DNA of 64,000 nt, from contig JALIZF010001782.1 of NCBI GenBank assembly GCA_029948255.1, positions 190,001 to 254,000 of the forward strand. Direction: 5' to 3'. Origin of the DNA: Telmatactis stephensoni. Taxonomy: Eukaryota > Cnidaria > Anthozoa > Actiniaria > Isophelliidae. This document shows positions 63,600 to 64,000 of this stretch, piece after piece (within the stretch, counting starts at the first letter, position 1; each line of letters starts with the position of its first letter). A program made the translations under genes and the position numbers. Under the pieces are notes generated by a model. It worked only from the letters and a program-made list of their open reading frames with translations, was not told the DNA's origin and made no database searches.

Positions 63600-63790
63600 A
63601 GAAACATAAAGTGTTTAAGAACACCAACTAGCAAGGAGACGAACCAGTTGGCTATTTACAAGCATGGTCGAGAAACTGAAGTAGGAATTGCCCAGAACAA
63701 ATTCAAGTGGCCAGAGCGTGGACTCGAACTCGCGACCACCGGATTGCGAGACCTACGCTCTGACCACTCGACCATGCTGCCTCCTTCAAA
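63600..63790 (-). mobile_element. tRNA-derived SINE-like element 2
   Basis: Read leftward, the head gcagcatggtcgagtggtca holds a good A box and gagttcgagtccacgc a B box, 40-50 bp apart, like RNA polymerase III tRNA promoters. The tail (aactggttcgtctccttgct, then ttcttaaacactttatgttt) is not tRNA. The mirror-image frames called on both strands are artefacts. Confidence 0.8.
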
Positions 63791-64000
63791 TATCAATGGA
63801 GAGCGCGAGAGGATGTATGCATGCCATTTAGCTAAGGAAGCATGCCAACATGTAAGTCTTGCTATCTCTTTGCATTCTTTTTTAAACATCATGATTTAAA
63901 TGCATCCGTACAGCAAATAAAATAAAAAAGTCCAGACAGACAAAATTGTGTCATGGTTGTTGACATTAGTACTTACCTCGAGAGTGAAATGATGGTAGTG

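Noticed and set aside
63710..63790. Functional tRNA gene
   Set aside because: A and B boxes are present but there is no clean acceptor stem, and a SINE-like tail follows, so I call it a SINE.

Overview
The window is eukaryotic and looks like nuclear DNA of a cnidarian, most likely an anthozoan and plausibly a stony coral. The evidence is animal genes with GT-AG introns (DOT1L, an activin-type ligand, an hnRNP U-like protein), a secreted PA14/EGF mosaic protein of a kind common in anthozoans, tRNA-headed SINE-like repeats, and AT-rich intergenic DNA packed with small palindromic (foldback) elements. There are no bacterial operons, CRISPR arrays or rRNA genes. The species assignment is inference.

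I can support five protein-coding genes. (1) At 47-5067, minus strand, are nine exons for the first ~231 residues of a DOT1-type histone H3K79 methyltransferase; the gene runs off the left edge. (2) At 14662-17315, minus strand, is a two-exon activin-like TGF-beta ligand of 401 aa with a prodomain cysteine pair, an RKKR cleavage site and a 109-residue nine-cysteine mature peptide. (3) At 27651-32955, minus strand, are two exons of an hnRNP U-like protein (SPRY, P-loop kinase-like domain, low-complexity tail), 631 aa as read; the SAP domain expected at the N terminus was not found. (4) At 39919-43177, minus strand, is a three-exon gene for a 67-residue secreted peptide with a dense cysteine pattern resembling WAP domains; its middle coding exon is only 28 nt. 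(5) At 57376-62960, plus strand, are seven exons of a 563-residue secreted mosaic protein: signal peptide, PAN/Apple-like module, fibrinogen-type stub, EGF, split PA14/GLEYA-like domain, 20-nt microexon, and a 209-residue C-terminal module. Each splice chain is phase-consistent by hand translation; no transcript data were available.

The rest is intron, intergenic DNA and repeats. Palindromic elements dominate. At least four sit between exact 9-bp target duplications (7348-7517, 12723-12784, 34219-34303, 36322-37575), and three of these are inserted inside older palindromes. Other families have 5-, 7- or 8-bp duplications (9493-9667, 10100-10377, 6084-6385), arms made of tandem subrepeats (34363-35192), or a minisatellite core (53571-53925). 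There is also a 1.8-kb element with ~170-bp arms, two tRNA-derived SINE-like units, a LINE reverse-transcriptase remnant, a ~125-bp degenerate satellite and several simple repeats.

The genes do not form a pathway. DOT1L and the hnRNP U-like protein are nuclear (chromatin and RNA); the other three are secreted. The least described parts are the cysteine-rich peptide, the mosaic protein and the very short nested palindromes.
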